A stretch of DNA of 64,000 nucleotides from assembly GCF_001854475.1 (NCBI RefSeq), contig NZ_MNAN01000031.1, forward strand, positions 62,001 through 126,000, in the 5' to 3' direction. This DNA is from Pseudoalteromonas byunsanensis (lineage in GTDB: Bacteria; Pseudomonadota; Gammaproteobacteria; Enterobacterales; Alteromonadaceae). Positions within the stretch are counted from its first letter, which is position 1. Each line of letters begins with the position of its first letter. Of this stretch, positions 8,594 through 17,678 are shown piece after piece. The position numbers were made by a program, and so were the translations under genes. The notes below the pieces were generated by a model. It did no database searches. It was not told the DNA's origin and saw only the letters and a program-made list of their open reading frames with translations.

Positions 8594-9802
8594 CTACTTA
8601 AGCAATCTTGCAACTTCGGTTTTAGTTGCTAACCAGCTTGGAAATGCCGTCGCCATAATTACAACCGTTCCAATTAACAGCACCACTGATGATAGCTCTA
8701 GCCATGATAACGTTGGGGTACCGTATAATAGTGAAGTGTAATTACTGGCGTATATATTGATTGGAAGGGATATCACAACCACAACGATATAAACTAAAAT
8801 ATTTCTCCATAAGAAATAGCCCAGTATATTTTTCCTCGAATAACCTAAAGAAAACTTTATTGCCACATTTTTCTTCTGTCTTTTAACTTCAAAAAACGAA
8901 ATAACAAAAACACATGACAAAGTTAATAAAACCAAGATTAGAGCGATGAAATTCAAAACTCCCAAAAGAGAGATATTATCTTGAAAAGATTTCCTTTTTA
9001 CATCTTTCAAGCTATTTACCCGCTCCACCAGCACTGTTTTTATTTCATTATTAATCAATGAGGTTATTTTCTCTGAGAATTCAGTGGTAATTGGGCGTTC
9101 GTGCCTAATCATATAGAAAGTGCGAAAAGCCAGATCAACTCTGGGCACCATTACCGAAAAATCATAGCTCGGCGATTTAGGCCAAACGCCTTTTAACTCT
9201 TCAACAACACCAATAACGGTCATCGGATTTTGTAGATCTTCAGGCATGTAAATTAACTTCCCTACAGCACTTTGATCATCGAATAGTCGCTTTTCCGTTG
9301 CCTTATTTATAATCGCCAAATGCGGGAGGTTATAGTCTGATGCATTGCTGAATTGCACTTCATGTGCTTCAAAGAAACGTCCTTTTTCAAGCTTGAGATC
9401 CAGCGCTGAGAGTGCTGCGCTATTAACCATGTATAATGTGGTGTTAACCTTGTCAGCTTGTACATCTGCTACCGTACTGAACTCTTGCTGCCAACCAGCA
9501 CCACTACTCAATGGCACACCATTAATTGTAGTAACGCCCTCAACACCATTTATATCTTCAAGCAAACTCTGGATCTTTTTAACTTGTTGCTCTACATCAA
9601 CATCATCACTGCTCTGTCTTACCATCAGCGTTAGAATATGCTCTTCTGGCATTCCTGACTTTTCTGCTAGGCTCTGAGCTTTATCCTCATATATTAGTGC
9701 AACATTGCTAAGCACTATAATGACTAAAGAAATTTGAACAATTAATAAAAAACTTGTCCACCTATTAAATAAAACCTCTTTAAAAACAAGTAAGATATTC
9801 AT
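8594..9802 (-). CDS. ABC transporter permease, FtsX/MacB family (second subunit)
   Basis: 402 aa. Membrane segment near residues 14-34, a long extracytoplasmic domain of MacB-PCD type (about 40-270), then three membrane segments in the C-terminal third, which is the usual FtsX topology. Overlaps the first permease by 4 bp. Together with the ATPase (11118-11786) and the divergently encoded HlyD/MacA adaptor (19102-20352), it would form a MacAB-like export complex to TolC. The likely role is export of the cluster product or self-protection; substrate not visible. Confidence 0.85.
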   Translation of the reverse strand: MNILLVFKEVLFNRWTSFLLIVQISLVIIVLSNVALIYEDKAQSLAEKSGMPEEHILTLMVRQSSDDVDVEQQVKKIQSLLEDINGVEGVTTINGVPLSSGAGWQQEFSTVADVQADKVNTTLYMVNSAALSALDLKLEKGRFFEAHEVQFSNASDYNLPHLAIINKATEKRLFDDQSAVGKLIYMPEDLQNPMTVIGVVEELKGVWPKSPSYDFSVMVPRVDLAFRTFYMIRHERPITTEFSEKITSLINNEIKTVLVERVNSLKDVKRKSFQDNISLLGVLNFIALILVLLTLSCVFVISFFEVKRQKKNVAIKFSLGYSRKNILGYFLWRNILVYIVVVVISLPINIYASNYTSLLYGTPTLSWLELSSVVLLIGTVVIMATAFPSWLATKTEVARLLK

Positions 9803-11121
9803 GCCACTCCTCCTTGCTTTAAATAGACAACAGGCTTAACTCTGCTTAAAGAGATACCAGGAAATAACGAGAAGAAAAGCATAAAAGAAATAGAGATAAC
9901 AACCATTATAAAAAAGCTATCTAAACCAAGATATAAGGAAGTTTCATAGGCTGGAAATATACCTTTAAAAACACTAATACCAACAAGACTAAAAACAAAT
10001 GTAAGTGCCACGATGAATAAACTGCAAATACCAGATTGAATTAAGAATACTGACAATATACTGCGACGACTTAGGCCAAAAGCATACCAGTTGGCCGCAT
10101 CAGGTTTTTGTTCAATTGCTTGAGCATATAAAATGACACAAGCATTTACTGCGCATACAAACATAAAAGCTATTGCCAGTAAGGGAAAAATCTTACTGTC
10201 GTTATTGATAACCCCTGACTTTTCATACCAATCTTTTGCTCGATATATCTGATAGGGAGTCTCTCCTGTTAACATACCCGTTGCGCTGAGTTGCTGCGCA
10301 TAGCTGCTCACCTCTTGCTCATATGCGTGTAATTCACTATCAGCTAGTTTTACCCAATGATTTACCCACAGGCAGCTCCCTTCTTTGACATCCAGATATC
10401 GACTAGCATATTTACCATCCTTGCAGAGCTTTTTACCGCGAATAACCGGGTTTAACACATCGGCCGCTTGCCATGGTAAATATATATCCTCACTTCCTTC
10501 AAATGCGCCATTTACAACATCATGCTCTCTGAACAAATGTGTTTTCTCTTCTAAAACGGCTGCCACTTCAAAATAGTGTCCATTCAAATTAAGTTTTTTA
10601 CCAACACTGTTAGCCCCAGCGAATAGACGTTCATTGGTTTGATTTGATAACACTACCCAGGCACCTGATTTTTGCGTTAATTCATCTTTGCCACCAAACT
10701 TAAAGTGCAAATTAAATATCTCAAAAAAACTGATGCTGCTTACTCTCGTAGACAATGGTAGTAAGCTCAAAGACTGGGCTTGACTTGGATAGTAGATAAC
10801 CTCTGTTTTGAATGAAGATGCATTCTGTCCAGGTTCAATTTGTGCTAATGCCATACTGTTTTGATATGACATCAAGGGCGGCAATTTGCTGCTATCTAAC
10901 TCATCAAAAGCCTCATCTTTTTTCCAGTCATTCAACACGGGTTTATAGAGCTGGTGTAAATGCGGTTGTTCAAAGGCTGAAGTTAAGTTGATGTACAAAT
11001 TAGACACTACGAGAAATACCGCAATACCCAGCGACATAACGGCTGCTATAAACATATATTTTTGCCATTGAAAGCCAAAGCTCTTAATAGCTAGGGAAAT
11101 TTCTGTCTCGGCTTTCATCAT
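9799..11121 (-). CDS. ABC transporter permease, FtsX/MacB family (first subunit)
   Basis: 440 aa. One N-terminal membrane segment (about 24-46), a periplasmic domain, and three C-terminal membrane segments. It is a diverged paralogue of the downstream permease, so the transporter is probably a heterodimer, unlike the MacB homodimer that is fused to its ATPase. Overlaps the ATPase gene by 4 bp. Either of the two leading Met codons may be the start. Confidence 0.83.
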   Translation of the reverse strand: MMKAETEISLAIKSFGFQWQKYMFIAAVMSLGIAVFLVVSNLYINLTSAFEQPHLHQLYKPVLNDWKKDEAFDELDSSKLPPLMSYQNSMALAQIEPGQNASSFKTEVIYYPSQAQSLSLLPLSTRVSSISFFEIFNLHFKFGGKDELTQKSGAWVVLSNQTNERLFAGANSVGKKLNLNGHYFEVAAVLEEKTHLFREHDVVNGAFEGSEDIYLPWQAADVLNPVIRGKKLCKDGKYASRYLDVKEGSCLWVNHWVKLADSELHAYEQEVSSYAQQLSATGMLTGETPYQIYRAKDWYEKSGVINNDSKIFPLLAIAFMFVCAVNACVILYAQAIEQKPDAANWYAFGLSRRSILSVFLIQSGICSLFIVALTFVFSLVGISVFKGIFPAYETSLYLGLDSFFIMVVISISFMLFFSLFPGISLSRVKPVVYLKQGGVA

Positions 11122-11786
11122 GACACCTGCATTACCTTGCCATCACCGATTTGAATTGTTTTATGTGCTCGGCTTGCTAACCCTTCATCGTGGGTCACCA
11201 CCAAAATAGTCGTTCCTTCACGATTGATCTCCTCAAACATGCTGAAGACTTCGTTCGCCATTTCCGAATTGAGGTTACCCGTCGGTTCATCGGCGAGGAT
11301 CAGCTTGGGTGCACACGACAAGGCACGAGCAATTGACACTCGCTGTTGCTGGCCACCTGATAGCTGAGAAGGCAGATGTTTCGCACGATTAGCCAAGCCA
11401 AATTTTTCCAACAGTTGTTCGACACTTTTTTTGCGTTCAGACTTGTTGATACCGCGAATTTTCAGAGGAAGCTCTATATTTTCATACACGCTCAAATACG
11501 GTAACAAATTAAAACTTTGGAATATAAAGCCGATATTTTCGTTGCGAACTTGAGCTTTTTGACGATCCCCCATCTTTGAGACTTCTGTGCCATTTATCTC
11601 ATAACTTCCTTCGTTAAAATTCTCAAGCAACCCTAATACATTCAACAGTGTACTTTTGCCTGCACCCGAAGCGCCTGTAATTGCAACAAACTCACCGCTG
11701 CCAACTGACATTGAGATCCCATCAATCGCTTTTGTGAGCACTTCTCCACTTTGAAAATACTTAGATAACCCATTAATTTTTAACAT
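11118..11786 (-). CDS. ABC transporter ATPase, LolD/MacB family
   Basis: 222 aa, single nucleotide-binding domain. Walker A GASGAGKST, signature LSGGQQQR, Walker B LILADEPTGN with the catalytic Glu, and a switch His in VVTHDE are all intact. The LolD/MacB subgroup energises FtsX-type permeases that drive export through a periplasmic adaptor. It directly follows the M3 peptidase gene with no gap and precedes the two permeases. Confidence 0.93.
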   Translation of the reverse strand: MLKINGLSKYFQSGEVLTKAIDGISMSVGSGEFVAITGASGAGKSTLLNVLGLLENFNEGSYEINGTEVSKMGDRQKAQVRNENIGFIFQSFNLLPYLSVYENIELPLKIRGINKSERKKSVEQLLEKFGLANRAKHLPSQLSGGQQQRVSIARALSCAPKLILADEPTGNLNSEMANEVFSMFEEINREGTTILVVTHDEGLASRAHKTIQIGDGKVMQVS

Positions 11787-13553
11787 CTACGACTCCCCAA
11801 AAATCCTTTTCAAAACTCGTTCAAAGTCCAGTTCCGATAGGAATGTATTATGTATATATTCGACTCTGGTTGACTCACTTTTCAAAATGTCTAAGACCTG
11901 ATGTGTGGGCCCTTTTGCGATTACTTTTTCGGCCAATAACCCACCTAAAAATAAATACAGAAAATAGCCATAACTGAGTCCACTATATTCCTCGTCGAAT
12001 AACTGCGAATAACTCAGATAACGCTGATTAGCGTCAACATGAGAAAAGAGTCCTGCCTGTTCCACTGACTCTTTGTAAAGTTGCGTAAATAAAGGCCCTG
12101 TCAGCTCAGTTGCTACATCTAGTTCGCTTAATTTGAGATCAAATAGAGAGATTTCTAACAATCTAGCAAACTCTCTATATTGGTTTGGCTGCAATGACAG
12201 AGCCCTGATATGAGAACCATTGATATCATTGCCAGTTACAATTGATAAAAACTCGGGAAAATAAACAAAAGACTCACAAAACATGCTGTAAAGTTCTTTA
12301 CTCTGTTTTGGTAATCCTCCTTTGGCAGGAAATTGAAAATCGTCCACATCATTGAGCAGCATTTCAAAAGCATGTCCCAGCTCATGACACAGTACCTTTA
12401 GCTCTTGAAATGAAATATGTTCACGCTCTTGTGTCACAAAAAAAATGCCAACAAGGTTGCTTCTTATCGCTGCACCGGTTTGTTCATGGCACAAATGAGT
12501 TGTAATAAGCTCACACCATGGCGTATTTGATTTTCCCTGACGCTGCCCGTAGTGAATATAAAGTGTTTGTTCCGTATGCTCTGATTTTAAAAGCACATAC
12601 GCTGTATCATTTGACACAAGCTTGCATTCACTCACAACACCAAACATGTCAGAAAAATATGCAATACAATTAGCAATACTTTGCTGTTTATCTAAACATG
12701 GGAGAACTTCTTGCAACTGATGCTGGCTGTTCGAATTAACTTCTTTATAATAAGCATAATTCCAAGGGCTATTTTTACTGGCACCAATGCTTTGCATATG
12801 GGTTGCAAAAAATGATCTAATGCTTTCAGATGTATGAGCGAACAGTTCCTTTATGATTTCAAGACTCAAGGCATTTGATTCTTCTAGATAACCCGCTAAA
12901 GAACGGTAACCTTTTTTTGCGACAGCGCTTGCCCGCATCGAGCATAGCTCTAAAAACATGGGTAAGTTATCACGGTGTAGTTGATTAAATCTTTCCCAAG
13001 CAAGACGGCGGTCAATTTCACTTTCTGCACCGCAAATTGTTTCTACTAATTCGAGTTCGGATTCCTTCACCTTCAAGCCCTGCTCGATACCCGCAGACAG
13101 ATTCGCCGTTTGAAATGCCAGAGCTTGTTCCAAATCAAGATAATTCTCACCAAAACAATCCGTTTGTTGTTGATTTAAAAAGCTGATTAATTGCTTGCCT
13201 AATCGAGAGCTGGCAAACGTATGTTGGGATTCTAAAGTGTGCAGATTTTGCTGAAGCTCATCGAAATGCGTTTCGAGTAAACAGAACAGTTCATCGGTTA
13301 ATTCATCATACTGCTCCAGCAACGATATAGAAAATACTATCTGAACGGTACTGAGGTAGTATTGTATTTCGCTTAAGCCGTTAGCCAAACGACGCTCTAA
13401 TGAAGGCTCAAAACAGTCCTGACAGGCAACCAGAGTTTCAAAAAAATCACTAATGGCCGCTTTAGAATGCTTAGCAAAGCCCGCGAACTTTTCGTTGTCA
13501 TCTGGGGCTTGCAGTAACTCAGCTAATGTACTCAGGTGTTTTTCGTACATCAA
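11787..13553 (-). CDS. M3-family zinc metallopeptidase (oligoendopeptidase-like)
   Basis: 588 aa, close to oligoendopeptidase F length. The zinc motif HELGH lies near residue 392 in the context KVLCHELGHAFEM, with a downstream Glu in MFCESF as likely third ligand. No signal peptide is apparent, so it should act in the cytoplasm. M3 peptidases cut short peptides within an enclosed cavity. In this operon a 16-residue ribosomal peptide is an obvious candidate substrate, either for leader removal or for release of the finished product (inference). It overlaps the nucleotidyltransferase gene by 4 bp. Confidence 0.88.
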   Translation of the reverse strand: MMYEKHLSTLAELLQAPDDNEKFAGFAKHSKAAISDFFETLVACQDCFEPSLERRLANGLSEIQYYLSTVQIVFSISLLEQYDELTDELFCLLETHFDELQQNLHTLESQHTFASSRLGKQLISFLNQQQTDCFGENYLDLEQALAFQTANLSAGIEQGLKVKESELELVETICGAESEIDRRLAWERFNQLHRDNLPMFLELCSMRASAVAKKGYRSLAGYLEESNALSLEIIKELFAHTSESIRSFFATHMQSIGASKNSPWNYAYYKEVNSNSQHQLQEVLPCLDKQQSIANCIAYFSDMFGVVSECKLVSNDTAYVLLKSEHTEQTLYIHYGQRQGKSNTPWCELITTHLCHEQTGAAIRSNLVGIFFVTQEREHISFQELKVLCHELGHAFEMLLNDVDDFQFPAKGGLPKQSKELYSMFCESFVYFPEFLSIVTGNDINGSHIRALSLQPNQYREFARLLEISLFDLKLSELDVATELTGPLFTQLYKESVEQAGLFSHVDANQRYLSYSQLFDEEYSGLSYGYFLYLFLGGLLAEKVIAKGPTHQVLDILKSESTRVEYIHNTFLSELDFERVLKRIFGES

Positions 13554-14806
13554 ATGGCTCCTTGAGCAAGGGCCTGCTCGACCATATCCAAATCATCATC
13601 AGTCACAATGGCATTGGCAGCAAAGATGAAACACATCCCCCCCGTACAGCGAAGCTGAAAATCACCAATTTTCAATTTGTTAGGTAGATTTAATTCTTGC
13701 GACTCGGCATCAACTGGCAAGCAAAAAATAGGGAACCCCTGATTAAACATCCACTGAGTTACAGCTGACTTATCTGTTAACCTTAAAAGCCAAAGTAAAG
13801 AATCTTTTTCGGCTAAACGGTCCATCAAACGTCGCAGCCAGTAAACTGACCTGTACTTTATTCTTCTTATCAGTGTGTACTGCTCATAAAATCGTTGATA
13901 ATGGTGGGATAAGGCATCTACTGAGTCGCTAAATTGAGACGGCAAAATTGACATCAATAGAGCCGGCTCTGTGCTATCAAATTGTTTGAAAAACGCCCTT
14001 ATTCTTAACAATACAGGTTCAAGTCCTAACACAGACACCATCTGCGTAATATATTTAATTTCCTGCTCGTTATAAGTGACGCTAAAAAGTCGTAGCGCAT
14101 CATAGCCATCACGGATGTTAACTTCATCTCTTGTGACCATTTCGCTAAGGTAAGTAACTAAAGATACTGCCGTATTAGGTTTGTACAGGGTGACCCCTGC
14201 TACCTGCATCTTCTCTACAGCGAACTCACTCAACATACTCCAGTGCAAAAACGTATCATCTGTAAGTTGAAAACGTCGCAAATGGACTTCAATACCACCA
14301 ACGATATGTTCATAATCTAGGCCGAATTTAGCAAGCCCTTCTAGGTGTTCGTCTTGCTGACTTTTAAACAACTGAAACATCCCTGGCATAACGAATTTAT
14401 CGCACAATGCAACATTCATGACCTGCCAGAAAACGTCCTCTGCACAGGCGACAATATCCATGTCTAAACAAAATCGCTCACGATCATCGGGGTAATATGA
14501 CTCAAACGTTAATCCCTTGAGTACCACATATCGATAATCAAACTCTGATGATTTATTCATCATTTGCAAAAATGTTAACCATGCAGAGCGTTCATAATTG
14601 AACTTATCAACAATCGCTTGGCAACCCTCACTGAGCTGGTAATTTATTTGATTTTTATCAAAAAACTTTAGCAAATAAGGTAAAACCTTATGCTTAGCAG
14701 CCAATTCTACTAAACCGTTGATATGGTCGTCTGAGTATGAAAACGATGGCTGGAAAGAATAATTTTCCGACCAATATATGTTAAATAATTCTTTTACTAG
14801 ATTCAT
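13550..14806 (-). CDS. Nucleotidyltransferase family protein (PF14907-like)
   Basis: 418 aa. A central block contains VVLKG, YPDDRER and a DMDIV segment, the pattern of the uncharacterised nucleotidyltransferase family related to MNT/Pol-beta enzymes. Such genes recur in clusters for ribosomally made peptides, for example some lasso and sactipeptide loci, with few assigned functions. It may transfer a nucleotide or phosphate group to the peptide, to the phosphonate, or to a resistance target. Overlaps both flanking genes by 4 bp. Assignment rests on motif recognition only. Confidence 0.7.
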   Translation of the reverse strand: MNLVKELFNIYWSENYSFQPSFSYSDDHINGLVELAAKHKVLPYLLKFFDKNQINYQLSEGCQAIVDKFNYERSAWLTFLQMMNKSSEFDYRYVVLKGLTFESYYPDDRERFCLDMDIVACAEDVFWQVMNVALCDKFVMPGMFQLFKSQQDEHLEGLAKFGLDYEHIVGGIEVHLRRFQLTDDTFLHWSMLSEFAVEKMQVAGVTLYKPNTAVSLVTYLSEMVTRDEVNIRDGYDALRLFSVTYNEQEIKYITQMVSVLGLEPVLLRIRAFFKQFDSTEPALLMSILPSQFSDSVDALSHHYQRFYEQYTLIRRIKYRSVYWLRRLMDRLAEKDSLLWLLRLTDKSAVTQWMFNQGFPIFCLPVDAESQELNLPNKLKIGDFQLRCTGGMCFIFAANAIVTDDDLDMVEQALAQGAI

Positions 14807-16020
14807 ACTTGTGGCTCCAATGCACCTGATTCACGCTCTAAGATCAAACATGCAATGCACACAATAAAGCTCAATATGATTGTGAATAAATAGAAATCAA
14901 AAGAGTTATATATATCCACATACCATGTTGAAACTAATAATCCTACTGGCACAAGTACTTTGAATATCATGCCAGTGATCCCTGAGATTCTTCCTAACAC
15001 CTCGGATGACGTCACCTTTTGTCGATATGTCCACACGGTAACCGCAATCCAGATAGATGACAGTCCCTCTAAAAACATAGAGAAACAAATCGCGGTATAG
15101 CTCTTAAATGAATAAATAAAGATGTATCCAAGCGCAGATAAAGCCAAAGACGTTGCGATTAATTTAAACTCGCTGATTTTTTCTTCAAAGCGATGTAAAG
15201 TAATCCCCCCAAGAAAAGCTCCCACAGCTCCTATCGAAACCGCTATCCCGAGATATAAATCAGATAGTTTTAACTCATCTTTGATAACAAATATATTTAA
15301 CAGGTTTGCACTGGATATAATCGCATTCACAAACATAATGATGAGTGACATATGAATGAGTTTGGGCATTTTCTTAAAAATTGAAAACCCCTCAACCAAC
15401 TGGTGGAGAACGGAATTAACAGTCTTAGTGGTGTCATTCGATTTTTCATTATTAGATTTCAGAGCAAAACTGACCAGTAAAGCGATGACAAATCCCACCG
15501 CACAGCCGTAAAAGCCATACTTTGGAAACGAGAGATAAAAAACAAATCCAGAAAGGATAGGGCCCACTGTATGTAAAAATTCTGCGGTTGATTGAATTTT
15601 ACTGTTTGCTCTAATCAATAAATCTTTGTCTACACTCTCTTTTAAAGTAACGTTTATCGATGCTCTAACAATTAATACCAAAGCTGATATTAAGAAAATA
15701 CTCATCGCATAAAAATATATATCCACTTCAAAATGGGATATTACTATTGGAAATGCAGCGGCTATAATCGTGCAAGCAACCAAGCAAAGCCTAATTAGTT
15801 TTTTCTTATCAAAATTATCAACTAGAACACCGATAAACACCGATAAAATCAGATGGGGTAAAAACTCAGCCGCTCTTACTAAACCCATATCACTTGCACT
15901 ACTAGCCAGATTATATGCAACCAGTGGTACCGTAAAAGCGAATACAACTTCTACTAAATTGACCATGCTGACCAAGTAAAATATCGCTGAAAACCCCTTT
16001 CCGACTTTTCCAAATAACAT
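14803..16020 (-). CDS. MFS transporter
   Basis: 405 aa, strongly hydrophobic with about 10-12 membrane segments. After segment 2 there is an MFS loop of the form GVLVDNFDKKKLI, where the Asp and basic residues fit motif A. It resembles the macrolide-efflux (MefE-like) branch. It follows the diiron oxidase gene by 9 bp and may be a second exporter or immunity pump beside the ABC system. Confidence 0.85.
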   Translation of the reverse strand: MLFGKVGKGFSAIFYLVSMVNLVEVVFAFTVPLVAYNLASSASDMGLVRAAEFLPHLILSVFIGVLVDNFDKKKLIRLCLVACTIIAAAFPIVISHFEVDIYFYAMSIFLISALVLIVRASINVTLKESVDKDLLIRANSKIQSTAEFLHTVGPILSGFVFYLSFPKYGFYGCAVGFVIALLVSFALKSNNEKSNDTTKTVNSVLHQLVEGFSIFKKMPKLIHMSLIIMFVNAIISSANLLNIFVIKDELKLSDLYLGIAVSIGAVGAFLGGITLHRFEEKISEFKLIATSLALSALGYIFIYSFKSYTAICFSMFLEGLSSIWIAVTVWTYRQKVTSSEVLGRISGITGMIFKVLVPVGLLVSTWYVDIYNSFDFYLFTIILSFIVCIACLILERESGALEPQV

Positions 16021-16029
16021 CGTTAAACC

Positions 16030-17556
16030 TTACTTTTCAAGTTGACTTAATGCTTGGTTAAGAACATATATTTGGCTATGGAAGTAGTACATTTCAGTCT
16101 CAGATAACGCACCTGGTATTGATGTAAAATATTCTGTGAGTTCTTCATGAAAGCGTTCAAGCTTACCAACACCATCATTTTCATCATTTGAAGCATCGAA
16201 GCTGAATAATTGTTCAATGACTGTTTTATATAAAAATAAGCCAATCATTGGATTCTTATAACTTGCTTCTAGCACTTGTAATGAAATGAAATTCAACTTT
16301 TCATCTGCCACATGAATATTTTCAAATAGTTCTTCAGACGATGCATGTCGGTTAAACCTAACAAAGTACTTTGATAACTTGTGCACATTTGCATCGGGTA
16401 CTCTGGGTAGAACAGACGCTAATAAGTTCATTCCAGTAAAAATAAAGTGATCTGCAACCTGCTTATCTGAATCATATTTAGGGAGTTGTGAAGGTGCATT
16501 TACCGCTAGCTCGGCAATACTACCTACACTTTGGAACGCGGCTGTATATGGCGTGATTTCACTTTGTGCTGTGACATTGAGGCGTCTTGGTATACTAACC
16601 TGAGGTGATTGATAGTAAGACATGATTTGTTCATGAACCAACCTTTCAGTCTCTATCAATCGACGAAGATTAAACTCAACTCGTTTTATGTCTTCGTTAC
16701 TTACAAATGGTATTAGTGATAAGAACTCTCGGCTTTCAAAACCATGACCACCATCAACATTTATATCATTATGTACTTCCTGACCATGAACAAACTCGTC
16801 AGGCATTCCATTATTTCTTAATGCGTCGGTATAAGGTCGATAATCAGACACTTCACCTTCATAGATAAATAAGCTGGCCATATAGCTCAATGGATCCGTT
16901 TTCCCCCAATGAGCCAATAGATTAATAAGTGCAAGCGTAGCAGGAAGCGGAATAGAACTTTCAATTTCAACTTCTGTATATCCAAGTGCCTGTAAGGATT
17001 TTAACATCAGCTTATCATGACGATATTCTTCATTATAAAAGTCCACGGCCTGCGCTTTTACTTTACCGTGACTAGGTAATACTAAGCTGATAATTGCATC
17101 ATGGGCTAACTTAGTTACATTGTAATATTCGAATGACCACCCCGTAATTATTTCAGTACTAGGCTGTCCATCGAGAAATAACTGAGTAAGTGGTGTTTCA
17201 CCATCTTTCGGTTTCCATTCATTGAAGTATAAATCCTCTAAATGAAAGGCTAACTCCAATCCTGTCATACCTTCATTTGAAGTTTGCTGGACTTCCGTTA
17301 ATAAACGGCAATCATCTAAAGCATGTAAAATATCGTCTAACTCGTCTTTTGAGTACCCGATCCTTTCTGCTTCAGCTTGTAATTCAACAAGCGCTAAACC
17401 CATCTCAAGGAATTTAAATAGTTCATTAAACTTATTCACGCTTTCATTCGAATCAAACTCAAGCTCAAAATCATTCCCTTTATAAAGCAAACTAGATGTT
17501 TCTGGTGAAAATGTAGTTGATAACCGAATTCTCGGCTTTTGAAACGCAAAAGACAT
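16030..17556 (-). CDS. Haem-oxygenase-like diiron oxidase with N-terminal RRE-like domain
   Basis: 508 aa. The first 90 residues read as three short beta strands and a helical winged-helix block ending CRLLTEV. This is the pattern of PqqD-type RiPP recognition elements. From about residue 135 the sequence fits the haem-oxygenase-like diiron family: Glu143, the E177-x2-H180 motif, Glu233/235, then His262, Asp268 and His271 (D-x2-H). Members use O2 to oxidise or fragment amino-acid-like substrates. The gene is the first enzyme after the 16-codon ORF and has AAGGA at good spacing, so it probably acts on that peptide. The C-terminal 150 residues are unassigned. Ligand choice is by eye; spacing between His262 and Asp268 differs from SznF. 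Confidence 0.72.
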   Translation of the reverse strand: MSFAFQKPRIRLSTTFSPETSSLLYKGNDFELEFDSNESVNKFNELFKFLEMGLALVELQAEAERIGYSKDELDDILHALDDCRLLTEVQQTSNEGMTGLELAFHLEDLYFNEWKPKDGETPLTQLFLDGQPSTEIITGWSFEYYNVTKLAHDAIISLVLPSHGKVKAQAVDFYNEEYRHDKLMLKSLQALGYTEVEIESSIPLPATLALINLLAHWGKTDPLSYMASLFIYEGEVSDYRPYTDALRNNGMPDEFVHGQEVHNDINVDGGHGFESREFLSLIPFVSNEDIKRVEFNLRRLIETERLVHEQIMSYYQSPQVSIPRRLNVTAQSEITPYTAAFQSVGSIAELAVNAPSQLPKYDSDKQVADHFIFTGMNLLASVLPRVPDANVHKLSKYFVRFNRHASSEELFENIHVADEKLNFISLQVLEASYKNPMIGLFLYKTVIEQLFSFDASNDENDGVGKLERFHEELTEYFTSIPGALSETEMYYFHSQIYVLNQALSQLEK

Positions 17557-17593
17557 GTATATTCCTTATTCAATGTTATTAGGCAAGTTTATG

Positions 17594-17619
17594 TGGGCCA
17601 CTGATTAATCAATGGCCCA
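17594..17619 (-). promoter_or_regulatory. Intercistronic stem-loop between peptide ORF and oxidase gene
   Basis: A 26-base near-perfect palindrome. The outer arms are TGGGCCA and TGGCCCA, and the inner bases continue pairing with one G-U wobble on the transcribed strand. No U-tract follows, so it is not a canonical intrinsic terminator. Its place, 9 bases after the peptide stop, suits an attenuator or RNA-processing/stability element giving more peptide mRNA than enzyme mRNA. Confidence 0.7.
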
Positions 17620-17627
17620 GCAGTTCA

Positions 17628-17678
17628 TTAAAGAACCATTTGAATACGACGAGCGCGATTTGAACGTTTGATAGTCAT
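17628..17678 (-). CDS. 16-residue peptide, candidate ribosomal precursor
   Basis: Encodes MTIKRSNRARRIQMVL and stops at TAA. An AAAGGAG Shine-Dalgarno at near-ideal spacing precedes the ATG, stronger than at most genes in the operon. It is the first ORF of the cluster operon and is followed by a stem-loop. The peptide is very basic in the middle (K4, R5, R8, R10, R11) and ends Gln-Met-Val-Leu. It is too short for a classical leader plus core and recalls the heptapeptide precursor of microcin C, which is modified at its C-terminus. That it is the substrate of the RRE-like/diiron oxidase is inference. It could alternatively be a regulatory leader peptide, but no attenuation-type codon run is visible. 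Confidence 0.7.
   Translation of the reverse strand: MTIKRSNRARRIQMVL

Noticed and set aside
17594..17619. Intrinsic terminator after the 16-residue gene
   Set aside because: The stem is strong but no U-tract follows on either strand, and the next gene is only about 38 bases away, so complete termination is unlikely. Kept as a regulatory stem-loop.
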